Source: JAAXXJ01 sp964412455
Lineage (GTDB): Bacteria > Nitrospirota > UBA9217
Direction of reading: 5' to 3'
Assembly (NCBI GenBank): GCA_964412455.1
Contig: CAYPOT010000011.1
Span: forward strand, 13,930 to 77,929
DNA length: 64,000 nucleotides
Every line of letters starts with the position of its first letter. Within the stretch, counting starts at the first letter, position 1. Of this stretch, positions 39,570-47,720 are shown piece after piece. The notes under the pieces were generated by a model that saw nothing but the letters and a program-made list of their open reading frames with translations, was not told the DNA's origin and ran no database searches. The position numbers and the translations under genes are program-made.

Positions 39570-41024
39570 ATGAAAATCCGCGACAAATTGTTCCTCGGAT
39601 TCGGCCTCTACCTGGCGCTTGTGGTCATTTTCGGCATTCTCGCCTACAAGGACCTGCGAATGATCGGCACCCACCTCCTGCACCTTGAGGTCTCCGATGA
39701 CATCACCAGCTCCCTGCTCGAGGCGCGCCGCCACGAAAAGAACTACTTCCTGTACCGGGAACCGGACAGCCTCGGGGAGATGGCGCATTACCTGGCGGCG
39801 ATGAAGGGATCCATCGAAAAGATCCGCACCGAAATGGCAAACAACATCGGCGCCGAACGGGTTGGCCTGATGGACCGTGCGATCGCCGACTACGAACGAT
39901 TGATCGGCAATTTGGGCCTGATGAAGGCCGGACGCGGCAAGGCTATGGCGCAGGGCCAGCAGGAAGAGGCGGAGGTCGAACTGATCCGCATGACCGCGCG
40001 GGAGATCCATGTTCACGTGGAGGCGAACGCGCGAAAAGAGCGTGCTGATATCGACGCCATTGTCAGGATGTCAGCGATCCTGCTGGCGGTCACGATTGGT
40101 CTCATCATCGTGTTCGGTACGATCATCAACAGCAAGCTGGCGAAGAGCATCGTGGTTCCCATCCAGGAGCTCGAGCGCATCACCAAGAAGATCGCCCGGG
40201 GCGACTTTTCCGAGAACATCGTAATAAAAGGACACGACGAGATCGCGTCGCTGGCGCAATCCTTCAACCAGATGGAGGACAAGCTGGACCACGCGATGAC
40301 GGCCCTGGACGAGATCATCACGAAGCTGCGAGAGAAGCAGTCCCAGCTGGTGGAGGCGGAAAAGCTGGCGGGGATCGGGAAGCTGGCCGCGGGCATCGCC
40401 CACGAGATCAACAACCCCCTCACGTCGGTGCTTACCTTTTCGAACCTGATGCTGGAACAGTGTCCTCCGGACGATCCCCGGTACGATAAGCTGAAGCTCA
40501 TGGCCAGGGAAACCGACCGCGCGAGGACCATCGTGCGCCAGCTGCTCAACTTCGGCCGCGAGACCGTCATTAAAGCGGTGAAGATCAACATCAACCAGCC
40601 GGTGACCGAGATCACGGAGTCGCTGATCGCCCAGGAGGCCTTCAAGGGGATCGAGATTTCCCTGAAGCTTGCCGACAATCTCCCGGAGGTATACGCCGAC
40701 CCTGCCCAGGTCGGCCAGGTCGTCCTGAACATCCTGCTGAATGCCATTCATGCCATCACTCCGCCCGGGAGGATCGACGTCTCTTCACGGCTCGCGGACA
40801 AGAACGTTGAAGTTGTCTTCACCGACACGGGCAGGGGCATACCTGAGGAGCACATGAACAAGATCTTTGATCCGTTCTTCTCCACCAAGGCGGCGACCAA
40901 AGGCACGGGGCTCGGGCTCGCCGTCAGTTATGGTATTATTAAGAAGCACGGCGGAGAAATTGCCGTCGAGAGCACCGTGGGGAAAGGGACCACCTTTATT
41001 GTGAGGATGCCGATCTATGGATAA
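39570..41024 (+). CDS. Membrane sensor histidine kinase
   Basis: 484 aa. TM1 at about 7-25, a periplasmic helical sensor of about 150 residues, TM2 at about 170-192, HAMP (VPIQELERITKKIARGDFSENI, about 195-245), a HisKA dimerisation helix with phospho-acceptor H278 (GIAHEINNPLTSVL), and HATPase_c (N-box NILLNAIHAI, G1 DTGRGIP, F FDPFFSTK, G2 GTGLGLAVSYGI). An NtrB/DctB-like class kinase. The stop overlaps the response-regulator gene by 8 bp, fixing it as the cognate partner. Confidence 0.93.
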   Translation: MKIRDKLFLGFGLYLALVVIFGILAYKDLRMIGTHLLHLEVSDDITSSLLEARRHEKNYFLYREPDSLGEMAHYLAAMKGSIEKIRTEMANNIGAERVGLMDRAIADYERLIGNLGLMKAGRGKAMAQGQQEEAEVELIRMTAREIHVHVEANARKERADIDAIVRMSAILLAVTIGLIIVFGTIINSKLAKSIVVPIQELERITKKIARGDFSENIVIKGHDEIASLAQSFNQMEDKLDHAMTALDEIITKLREKQSQLVEAEKLAGIGKLAAGIAHEINNPLTSVLTFSNLMLEQCPPDDPRYDKLKLMARETDRARTIVRQLLNFGRETVIKAVKININQPVTEITESLIAQEAFKGIEISLKLADNLPEVYADPAQVGQVVLNILLNAIHAITPPGRIDVSSRLADKNVEVVFTDTGRGIPEEHMNKIFDPFFSTKAATKGTGLGLAVSYGIIKKHGGEIAVESTVGKGTTFIVRMPIYG

Positions 41025-42408
41025 GCTCCGGGCGCTGGTCGTCGACGACGAGTCAAGTGTGTGCGAGGCCGTCAAGGCTATCCTCGAACTCGAGGGGCTG
41101 GACGTTACCACCACGGTCAGCAGTGTCGATGCCGTGGATATGGTCAAAAAGGACGGCTACGACTTGATCATTTCGGACCTCAAGATGCCGGTCATGGACG
41201 GCCTCCAGTTCTATGACAAGGTCCGGGAGATCGAAAGCGACAGCATTTTTATCATCATCACCGCCTACGGCACCATCCCGTCGGCCGTGGACGCAGTGAA
41301 AAAGGGCGTCTATGACTACATTCCCAAACCCTTCACACCCGACGAAGTGCGGCTGCCGTTGCGCCGCGCCCTGGAGAAGAGGCGGCTCGAGCAGGAGAAC
41401 ATCACTCTCCGGACGCAGATCGAGACGCGGTACTCCTTTCAGAACATCATCGGCAACAGCCCCGAGATCCGCGAGATATTCCGCATCATGCGCCACGCCG
41501 CCTCGAGCGAGTCCAGCGTACTGGTGACCGGCGAGAGCGGGACCGGCAAGGAGCTTGTGGCGCGCGCCATCCACTCCAACAGCGTCCGCGCCCGGAAGAA
41601 GTTCATGACCGTGAACTGCGGCGCCATCCCCGAGGGGCTCATCGAATCGGAGCTCTTCGGCCACGTGAAAGGCTCGTTCACCGGAGCAGTGGCCGACAAG
41701 AAAGGACTGGTCGAGGAGGCGGACAAGGGGACGCTCTTTCTGGACGAGATCGGCGAGCTGGCGCCCCAGCTCCAGGTGAAGCTTCTCCGCATTCTGCAGG
41801 AGGGCGAGTTCACGCGCATCGGCGACACCCTGCCCCGGCGGGTGAATGTCCGCGTTATTGCGGCCACGAACCGCGACCTCAAAAAGTCCATTGCCGATAA
41901 GATGTTCCGGGAAGACCTTTTTTACCGGCTGAACGTGATTCCCATCGAGCTGCCGCCCCTCCGGAGGCGCACCGAGGACATTCCGCTTTTGGCCAATCAT
42001 TTCGTGGAGAAACACAAGGGCAAGGCGGCGGAAAAGAACATCACCGGCTTCGCCAAGGACGCCCTGCAGGCGCTTATGAACTACCACTTTCCCGGGAATG
42101 TGCGCGAGCTTGAGAACGCGATAGAGTACGCGATCGCTTTTACCGCGGGGCCGGCCATCCAGCGCGACGAACTGCCGAAGTATATCCTGGAAGAGAAGAA
42201 GCTCAACGAAGAGGCCCGGACGATACCGCTCATGCCGCTCAAGGACGCGAAGCACCAGTTCGAACGGAGCATGATCATGGCGGCGCTGATCGAATCGGGC
42301 GGCAACATCTCCGAGGCCGCGCGCCTGCTTCACATCCACCGCCAGAACCTCCAGCAGAAGATCCATCTCCTCGGCATCGATCTTGACTCCGTTTCTGCCT
42401 CAAAATAA
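41017..42408 (+). CDS. NtrC-type sigma-54 response regulator
   Basis: 463 aa. Receiver with D54 (LIISDLKMPVMDG) and acidic pair DDE at 9-11; AAA+ with Walker A GESGTGKE (about 172), GSFTGA loop (about 219), Walker B TLFLDEIGEL; C-terminal Fis-type helix-turn-helix (SGGNISEAARLLHIHRQNLQQKIH). Cotranscribed with its kinase. The nearest sigma-54 promoters with inverted-repeat sites (42703-42775 and 44460-44531) lie just downstream, so it is the leading candidate to activate the Usp genes there. Confidence 0.94.
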   Translation: MDKLRALVVDDESSVCEAVKAILELEGLDVTTTVSSVDAVDMVKKDGYDLIISDLKMPVMDGLQFYDKVREIESDSIFIIITAYGTIPSAVDAVKKGVYDYIPKPFTPDEVRLPLRRALEKRRLEQENITLRTQIETRYSFQNIIGNSPEIREIFRIMRHAASSESSVLVTGESGTGKELVARAIHSNSVRARKKFMTVNCGAIPEGLIESELFGHVKGSFTGAVADKKGLVEEADKGTLFLDEIGELAPQLQVKLLRILQEGEFTRIGDTLPRRVNVRVIAATNRDLKKSIADKMFREDLFYRLNVIPIELPPLRRRTEDIPLLANHFVEKHKGKAAEKNITGFAKDALQALMNYHFPGNVRELENAIEYAIAFTAGPAIQRDELPKYILEEKKLNEEARTIPLMPLKDAKHQFERSMIMAALIESGGNISEAARLLHIHRQNLQQKIHLLGIDLDSVSASK

Positions 42409-42436
42409 GCACTTTCCCCCGGCTGGCTCTTATTTC

Positions 42437-42660
42437 GGTTCATACGTAATAAAGTTGAAAAGGCAAGGTATGGTCACAGAAACAAAGGCTCGGAGGAAAA
42501 ACTTATCCACAGATTACGCAGATTACGCAGATTTAGTCTTTAACCACGGTCCAGAACGGTCGTTTTTTAATCTGCGAAATCTGTGAAATCTGCGGACGAA
42601 TCTTAGCCTTTCTCGTTTTCTGGTTTGTTCAGCCTTTTTCGACTAAAATACGAAAGACCC
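42437..42660. repeat. MITE-like element family C, copy 2
   Basis: 224 bp, opposite orientation to 4553-4776. Ends GGTTCATACGTAATAAAGTTG and (complement) GGGTCTTTCGTATTTTAGTCG. Flanks CTTATTTC (42429-42436) and CTTCTTTC (42661-42668) match at 7 of 8 bases, consistent with an aged 8-bp target duplication. Confidence 0.82.
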
Positions 42661-42702
42661 CTTCTTTCTCCCTTATCCGCAGTAATACTTTGCACATCCT
42701 TC

Positions 42703-42775
42703 TGCAGTAAAAATACTGCACCGTCCTTGTAATCCGCTGTTTTTTTGCCATTATTATTTTGGCACGTGTTCTGCA
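42703..42775 (+). promoter_or_regulatory. Sigma-54 promoter with perfect upstream inverted repeat
   Basis: TGGCAC (42760-42765)-N5-CTGCA (42771-42775); the invariant GG and GC are 10 bases apart as required. 40 bp upstream is TGCAGTA-AAAA-TACTGCA (42703-42720), a likely enhancer site for an NtrC-type activator; a weaker copy (CGCAGTA...TTTGCA) lies at about 42678-42694. Confidence 0.85.
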
Positions 42776-42833
42776 ATAGTAACAATCAAAGAGCAGCGAA
42801 ATTAAAACAAAATTTCTTAAGGAGGATACAAAA

Positions 42834-43265
42834 ATGAAGATCATGATTGCTTATGACGGGACGCTGCAGGCGAAGGAAGCTTTGGTGTACGGGATCGAGA
42901 AGGCGCGCGCAAAGGGCGGCGAGATGGTAGCGCTCCATGTGTTCAACAGCCCGATGTTCGCGGACTACGACGCCACAGTGAACACGCGGGATGCGGCGAG
43001 GGCCGAGGCTGCACGGTTCGTGGACGAGGCGAAAGCGATCATCCGCGAGAAGGGCAAGGGCGTCAAGGCGAGCTTCTACACCACCGAGGGGAGTCCGGAA
43101 GAGGAAGTGATCAGCTTCGCGAAGGCCGAGCAGGTCGACGTGCTCCTCTGTCCCCCGAAGTTCAAGACCATCATCGGCAAGTATCAGAAGGCGCTTGCCG
43201 GGTCCGAATTGGCCGGGGAGACGGCAAAAATGAATGTCGCGGCGCTTTCAACGAAGATGATGTAG
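42834..43265 (+). CDS. UspA-like protein, non-ATP-binding type
   Basis: 143 aa. The N-terminal half is UspA-like (MKIMIAYDGTLQAKEALVYGIEKA, GGEMVALHVFNSP), but the usual G-x2-G-x9-G(S/T) ATP loop is absent: after LLCPPKFKTIIGKYQKALAGSELAGETAKMN there is no match. It aligns with the first half of 44578-45372 (IAYDGTLQAKEAL / VVYDGTLHAKKAL; ADYDA / IDYDA). Behind a sigma-54 promoter. AAGGAGGATAC precedes the ATG. Confidence 0.85.
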   Translation: MKIMIAYDGTLQAKEALVYGIEKARAKGGEMVALHVFNSPMFADYDATVNTRDAARAEAARFVDEAKAIIREKGKGVKASFYTTEGSPEEEVISFAKAEQVDVLLCPPKFKTIIGKYQKALAGSELAGETAKMNVAALSTKMM

Positions 43266-43287
43266 ATGCTTTGCCATCGAAACGAAA

Positions 43288-43313
43288 CAGCCTCTCCCGC
43301 GTGGGAGAGGCTG
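43288..43313 (+). terminator. Hairpin after UspA
   Basis: CAGCCTCTCCC and GGGAGAGGCTG (11-bp stem, 4-base loop) followed by a modest GAAGGTTTT. Probably a terminator or attenuator before the small gene at 43360. Confidence 0.7.
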
Positions 43314-43359
43314 AAGGTTTTGATGGAGGATACAAATTCAAGAATGAGGGAGAAGGAAG

Positions 43360-43560
43360 ATGGAACTGGAATATCTCTATCAACATTCGGGATCGTTCAT
43401 GGTCCTGCAGCTCATGATGGGTTCTCTGCTGGTGCCTGCCGCGCTGGGAAGGACGGACCTGTACCGGTCGTTCGTGAGAAGCATGGCATCCTCTGTGGTG
43501 AGCTTTGGACCGGTGGCGCTCTTGTCTTATGTCCTGTATGAAATTTCCCGGCTGTCCTAG
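43360..43560 (+). CDS. Small membrane protein, 66 aa
   Basis: MELEYLYQHSGSFMVLQLMMGSLLVPAALGRTDLYRSFVRSMASSVVSFGPVALLSYVLYEISRLS has two hydrophobic stretches (12-30 and 46-60). GAGGGAGAAGGAAG precedes the ATG. Not recognised. It lies between the two Usp genes and may belong to the same regulon. Confidence 0.6.
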   Translation: MELEYLYQHSGSFMVLQLMMGSLLVPAALGRTDLYRSFVRSMASSVVSFGPVALLSYVLYEISRLS

Positions 43561-43781
43561 TCAGAGGTCGTGCTACGCTCACAGAGATCATGCGATGTCA
43601 AGGATGAGAGGACCGGAAGGAACCTTGATACTGAAGAGTCGGATCGGTAAGACGATAAAGGCGGATAGATCTTTTCTTGACGTTAAGACAAACCCCTCCT
43701 GCATTAACCGCCGTTATCAGGACTTTTTATCAACTTTAATCTGTGTCAAAGGTCTTTCCTGATTCCGGTTCTTTGGTCCAA

Positions 43782-44003
43782 TCAGGGCTCGAAATCGGTC
43801 ATGTCTATTTCCCAGAACGCATTCGACGGTTTGTCTGAAGTTCGCTTCTTGTTCATTTCCTGATATATTCTATAGCGTCGCCAGATCTTCAGGAAGACCG
43901 GAGGGACCGCGGCGGATTCATCCGCGGTCATGATAAGGATGGAGGTGAACAGCATGCCGTACAGAACGGCAAAGCGCACATCAGTCAACAGGGTGATATC
44001 CAT
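43782..44003 (-). CDS. Small membrane protein downstream of the FAEAGE gene
   Basis: 73 aa. One N-terminal helix (VRFAVLYGMLFTSILIMTA), then a basic segment (LKIWRRYRIYQEMNKKR) and an acidic end (WEIDMTDFEP). AGGAGG lies 7 bases before the ATG at 44003. It follows the FAEAGE gene by 41 bp on the same strand, so both are probably one sigma-54 transcript. Not recognised. Confidence 0.65.
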   Translation of the reverse strand: MDITLLTDVRFAVLYGMLFTSILIMTADESAAVPPVFLKIWRRYRIYQEMNKKRTSDKPSNAFWEIDMTDFEP

Positions 44004-44044
44004 CAAAGGGCCTCCTGGTACATTCTGTCCTGGTTAAGCGATCG

Positions 44045-44185
44045 CTATACGGCTTGACAGGTCTCAGCGATTTCCGCTTCGCACAGTTCCTGGCCCATGA
44101 ATTTCCGGGCGGTTTCCTGCTCACCTGCCTCGGCAAACGCAACGGAGATCCAAATCGTTTCGAACATCCTGATCAGCTTTTTCAT
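44045..44185 (-). CDS. Small FAEAGE-motif protein, paralogue 2
   Basis: 46 aa: MKKLIRMFETIWISVAFAEAGE then QETARKFMGQELCEAEIAETCQAV. The same pattern as 26933-27091: MxKL, FE, seven residues, FAEAGE, three residues, AR. AGAGGATAGCC precedes the start, and the longer frame to 44275 would read through the promoter. It has two Cys that paralogue 1 lacks. Unknown function; see findings. Confidence 0.75.
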   Translation of the reverse strand: MKKLIRMFETIWISVAFAEAGEQETARKFMGQELCEAEIAETCQAV

Positions 44186-44221
44186 GGCTATCCTCTCTGG
44201 ACATAATCTGACTTCTACATA

Positions 44222-44304
44222 GCAATGGCTATGCCATATACCAACACATTGATTTCGTAGACATATTATAAACATGGCAATCTATGGTGCAACACCATAT
44301 TGCG
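44222..44304 (-). promoter_or_regulatory. Sigma-54 promoter of the second FAEAGE gene
   Basis: Read on the minus strand: TGGCAT-AGCCA-TTGCT with GG (44235-44234) and GC (44223-44222) exactly 10 bases apart. 52 bp upstream lies TGCAA-N7-TTGCG (44288-44304), the same site as at 26760-26776, overlapping the palindrome ATGGTG-CAA-CACCAT. Confidence 0.8.
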
Positions 44305-44459
44305 CACTTGCGTTTGAAAACAGGCGTTCAGCTGGTAACTAATCATTAAATTATAGATAATTAGATGCATCATATTATTGCATGGGCATGTTTTCATTCT
44401 GGAAGGCGAGCGTTGATAATTTAATTGTTCCAACCGAAGTATTTTCTTGCAGCCATTTG

Positions 44460-44531
44460 TGCAGTCAGAACACTGCGTCACGTTCTTAATGCATTGATAA
44501 TTGAGGGTAATATTTATGGCAAGGTACGTGC
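44460..44531 (+). promoter_or_regulatory. Sigma-54 promoter and enhancer-like site of the second Usp-like gene
   Basis: TGCAGT-CAGAAC-ACTGCG (44460-44477) matches TGCAGT-N6-ACTGCA at 42703-42720. About 40 bp downstream is TGGCAA-GGTAC-GTGCA, with GG (44518-44519) and GC (44530-44531) 10 bases apart. The spacing of site and promoter is the same as at 42703-42775. Confidence 0.8.
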
Positions 44532-44577
44532 AAGATAGATCGCAGATGGACAAAACAAAGAGTTAAAAGGTGAGACT

Positions 44578-45372
44578 ATGAACATCCTTGTCGTCTATGA
44601 TGGTACATTACACGCGAAAAAGGCATTGCTTTATGGGTTCAAGAAGATCCAGGAGGCAGGCGGTGAAATGACGGTATTGCAGGTATTCGATCCACGACCG
44701 TTCATTGATTATGACGCCGGACCGCAGGCCGAAGAGATGGCCCGCAAAGAGGCGTCGCAGGGCCTTGCTGAGGCAAGACGGCTCGTCAGCGAGCAGGCAG
44801 CCGGTATTGCCGTTCGGTTCATTTCAGACGAAGGCGATGTCGCCCGGAAGGTCCTGGAATATGCCGAAGCAGAACGTCCAGGTCTTGTTCTTGCTCCTCC
44901 CCGATACCGGGACCTGACCAAGACATTAACCTGCCCGCTCACGCTGGTCCCCGGAACCATCCTGGTGCCCATGGATAATACGGGAAGTCCCGCGGCGAGC
45001 ATTGACCGTATCGTTGAGGAAGCGGAGTCGACAGGTTCCAGGGTTCTGCTCCTCGGTGTCGTTCCCGTCCATCTTTACAGCAGGGAGGAAAAAAAGGACC
45101 TGGAGCGGGTAAAAAAGGAAATAATCGCCGCCATAAAGAAGTTGAAAAAAACGCTTGCGGAAAAAGGGATCGCTGTCTCCGAGATCGTGCGCTCCGGGTA
45201 TCCCGATGAGGAGATACTGAAGGCGGCCGGAGAGCATACCGTTTCGCTCATCCTGTTGCCGTCGGGCAGCACGGTGCCTTCCGAGCTCACCAAAGCGACG
45301 GCCATTATTCTCGAAGAGTCCGAGCGGCTGAAATGGCCGGTGTTCCTTCTGCCTCCCGCGGAAGCCGTCTAG
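44578..45372 (+). CDS. Two-domain Usp-like protein
   Basis: 264 aa. Domain 1 (1-120) is UspA-like and closest to 42834-43265 (MNILVVYDGTLHAKKALLYG, VFDPRPFIDYDAGPQAEEMA). Domain 2 (about 122-260: GTILVPMDNTGSPAASIDRIVEEA and LILLPSGSTVPSELTKATAI) is a second, degenerate copy. Neither half has the canonical ATP loop. Cytoplasmic; likely a signalling or binding protein rather than an ATPase. GTTAAAAGGTGAGACT precedes the ATG. Confidence 0.85.
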   Translation: MNILVVYDGTLHAKKALLYGFKKIQEAGGEMTVLQVFDPRPFIDYDAGPQAEEMARKEASQGLAEARRLVSEQAAGIAVRFISDEGDVARKVLEYAEAERPGLVLAPPRYRDLTKTLTCPLTLVPGTILVPMDNTGSPAASIDRIVEEAESTGSRVLLLGVVPVHLYSREEKKDLERVKKEIIAAIKKLKKTLAEKGIAVSEIVRSGYPDEEILKAAGEHTVSLILLPSGSTVPSELTKATAIILEESERLKWPVFLLPPAEAV

Positions 45373-45412
45373 CCCGGGCTCCGCAGTTAAAAAAGACAGC
45401 TTCGATAAATCA

Positions 45413-45437
45413 ATAAGGCGAACTTTCTACGCCTTAT
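45413..45437. terminator. ATAAGGCG hairpin
   Basis: ATAAGGCG and CGCCTTAT, 8-bp stem with a 9-base loop, between two convergent genes; without a strong T-run. Could serve both transcripts. Confidence 0.5.
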
Positions 45438-45694
45438 CAAACGATCTGCTGTGCCGCATCTCCTCCAGACGTTTCCCGGGAGCAGTACCCGGTCCCGCGC
45501 ATTCCATCCGCCGCTGACAGGTCCGCCACATTTCCATCGCGAGGAAGCAAGTCAACAGAGGGGCATCGGTGCGCTCTGTGGTCCGGTGATCGATTGGTCG
45601 CCGCACGGGGCCGCTTTTTGCGCTCCGGAACGGCATCGGATCCTGTTGATAGATACAGGCAGAAAAGAAAGGCCGTCCCTGTACTTGAGTCTGC

Positions 45695-46354
45695 TCAAGC
45701 GCGTGATTGATTTTTTGCGAAAAAGAGCGCTATCGCCTGCGTCCTGCTTTTTACATTGAGCTTCTTATATACACGGTACAGATGCGACTTCACGGTCCGC
45801 TCGCTAATATTGCTTCCGCCCGCGATCTCACGATTGGTAGCACCCTGAAGCACCCTCGTGAGCACTTCCATTTCACGGTCGGTCAAAGATCGAAGTTTCG
45901 GGACATGAGCATGAAGCGTTTCCGGCAATAACATCGGCTTTGACAGTGCCATTTCGAGAAGTCTTCTTTCCACCCATATCTCCCCCTCATGGACAGTGCG
46001 AATCGCTTTTGCCACGCTCACCGGAGAGTCGGTAATGCGAATGTACCCCCTGACCCCGGTCTTGACGTTTGTAATGACGGTTTCATCTGAAGGAGGGTTC
46101 TCAAAGATGAGGATCATTCTCGTATGAGGAGATTCAGCCTCGACCGAATTGATCAAACGGGACAGGGTCCGCCGTTTTAAAACAGCAGGATTCAGAATGA
46201 TGATATCGGGCCTGGCTGACAGTTGCCTGAGCGCATTATCAATGGTTGAGACAACTCCAACCACTTCAATATCGTGGTGTTTGTTTAACATTTTTGTCAA
46301 CGTCTCAGCCTGGCCGCTGTTGTTATCAGCTACCAGTATTCGAATAACGCTCAT
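45695..46354 (-). CDS. NarL/LuxR-type regulator with Asn at the phosphorylation site
   Basis: 219 aa. Receiver-like N-half: RILVADNNSGQAETL, where the acidic pair reads D10-N11, and PDIIILNPAVLKRR with N55 in place of the phosphoacceptor Asp. A LuxR-type helix-turn-helix ends the protein (LTDREMEVLTRVLQGATNREIAGGSNISERTVKSHLYRVYKKLNV). It probably works without phosphorylation, or binds another ligand. It is transcribed away from the rhodanese cluster and could control it. Confidence 0.9.
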   Translation of the reverse strand: MSVIRILVADNNSGQAETLTKMLNKHHDIEVVGVVSTIDNALRQLSARPDIIILNPAVLKRRTLSRLINSVEAESPHTRMILIFENPPSDETVITNVKTGVRGYIRITDSPVSVAKAIRTVHEGEIWVERRLLEMALSKPMLLPETLHAHVPKLRSLTDREMEVLTRVLQGATNREIAGGSNISERTVKSHLYRVYKKLNVKSRTQAIALFFAKNQSRA

Positions 46355-46588
46355 AATGCCTCCAGCGCATCGTTCATTTATATACTATTTTAGAACGACC
46401 AGGATGTCAAGCTGACGACAAGGAACCCAGCCGTCGCGCAATATTCGCACAAATAACAATATTGCATACAGATAAGCGCAGTATGTTAACGGCACTCATT
46501 CGCAGACAGCTTTATAATATAAAACCCGGATACGGTGGGAGTCGCAGACCGACGCCAACTTCCCGGGAGATAATGAAGATCCCGTCAT

Positions 46589-46726
46589 TTAGCAGGCTGT
46601 TGAAAAACTAATATCGCAGGCTAAATCCTTCGGCTGCCAAATCGTAACGTATTTATTTCTCGCAAGCAGCCGCATCCTTTAGGGTGCGTTTTCAGCTTTT
46701 CGACGCCTTTTTCAACAGCCTGTTAA
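46589..46726. repeat. MITE-like element with TTARCAGGCTGTTGAAAAA ends
   Basis: 138 bp; left TTAGCAGGCTGTTGAAAAA, right complement TTAACAGGCTGTTGAAAAA (18 of 19 matching). Shares inner words (CGCAGGCTAAA, CCAAATCGTAACG) with the half element at 15665. A nearby palindrome GATAATCTC...GAGATTATC flanks it downstream. Confidence 0.8.
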
Positions 46727-46986
46727 GATAATCTCACAGGGTACTGATTGCTGATTTTGTGGTCAGTGCGTTGAATTTTCAGGAGATTATCCTATAGCGG
46801 CCCGCGGGACTTTAATCCGTTCTCTCTTTAAGTTTCCTTAAAACCCTTATCCAGAAGAGAGTATTTCAGCGACATATTTTACATTCAACCAATATTTAAT
46901 ACGCATTTATAGCCATATTTTACATGTAGTTACAGTCACTACGGGGTAAGTTTTTACGTAAGTCCGCATGAAGTTAAAAATTGTTA

Positions 46987-47110
46987 TTGACAGTAATTAT
47001 ATTTTGTGATATTTCCATAACAGGGTTTCTAATACTTTAGTCTTACTGGTGGGCTTCCTGGCTTCTTAAGAACTGTGTCAAAAAAGGGGGTGACTTGCTG
47101 GTAAGAAGCC
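46987..47110 (+). promoter_or_regulatory. Promoter and structured leader of the rhodanese cluster
   Basis: TTGACA (46987-46992), 17-bp spacer, TATTTC (47010-47015). The leader contains GGCTTCTTA (47060-47068) pairing with TAAGAAGCC (47102-47110) around a 33-base loop that includes a poly-A/poly-G tract, ahead of the ribosome site. No known riboswitch class fits. Confidence 0.5.
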
Positions 47111-47145
47111 CAAGCCGACCAAATCATAACCAAGGAGGACCGACC

Positions 47146-47709
47146 ATGATCAAGAAGATCGCAAGTATTTTACTCCTGTTGCTTTTAGTTGCGGTGCCCG
47201 TGGCATTCGCGGAGGATGAAGTCGGGGAAGTGGCAAGCGCGATCAAATCCGCCGCGCCGATACCGCCCGGACAATTCGCGATTATCGCGAAATACGCGGA
47301 TCGATATCTGAGCGGTGTTGCCGGCCGCACGATCTATGCCTCGGTGTTTAATGATGGCATCAACGATCCGGCCAAACCCTATGACGACCTGAGCGATTTC
47401 TTTGTTCTCGATATCAGGTCGGCGGCGGATTTTGCTAAGGGACACATAGAGGGCGCGGTCAACGTACCGTTTGCGCTCGTCGCAAAGTCTGAAAACCTCG
47501 TCCTGTACCCGACGGACAAGCCGATGCTCATTGTGTGCTACACGGGTCATACGGCATCAGTCGCAACAGGCATTCTGAACACCCTGGGCTATGATACGTG
47601 GACACTCCGTTTCGGCATGATGTCCTGGACGGGATATTCAACACAGAAGATCTATTCCCCCAGTGTAACTCAGGGCATTTACGGCGGCGCATATCCGGTA
47701 GTACAATAG
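47146..47709 (+). CDS. Periplasmic rhodanese-like protein
   Basis: 187 aa. Signal peptide MIKKIASILLLLLLVAVPVAFA (cleaved at about 22). Rhodanese domain: FFVLDIRSAADFAKGHIEGAVNVPF and the active-site loop with C131 (PMLIVCYTGHTASVA). A sulfur- or selenium-transferring single-domain enzyme outside the cytoplasm. AAGGAGGACCGACC precedes the ATG; the longer frame to 47095 is in the leader. A terminator follows. Confidence 0.9.
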   Translation: MIKKIASILLLLLLVAVPVAFAEDEVGEVASAIKSAAPIPPGQFAIIAKYADRYLSGVAGRTIYASVFNDGINDPAKPYDDLSDFFVLDIRSAADFAKGHIEGAVNVPFALVAKSENLVLYPTDKPMLIVCYTGHTASVATGILNTLGYDTWTLRFGMMSWTGYSTQKIYSPSVTQGIYGGAYPVVQ

Positions 47710-47720
47710 AGAATCCAGCA

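Noticed and set aside
41053..42366. 437-codon minus-strand frame opposite the NtrC-type regulator
   Set aside because: Shadow of a strongly supported gene; the GC-rich third positions of the real gene keep the opposite strand open.
45451..45759. 102-aa plus-strand frame between the Usp-like gene and the NarL regulator
   Set aside because: Overlaps the 3' end of the regulator on the other strand, no ribosome site, no recognisable domain.
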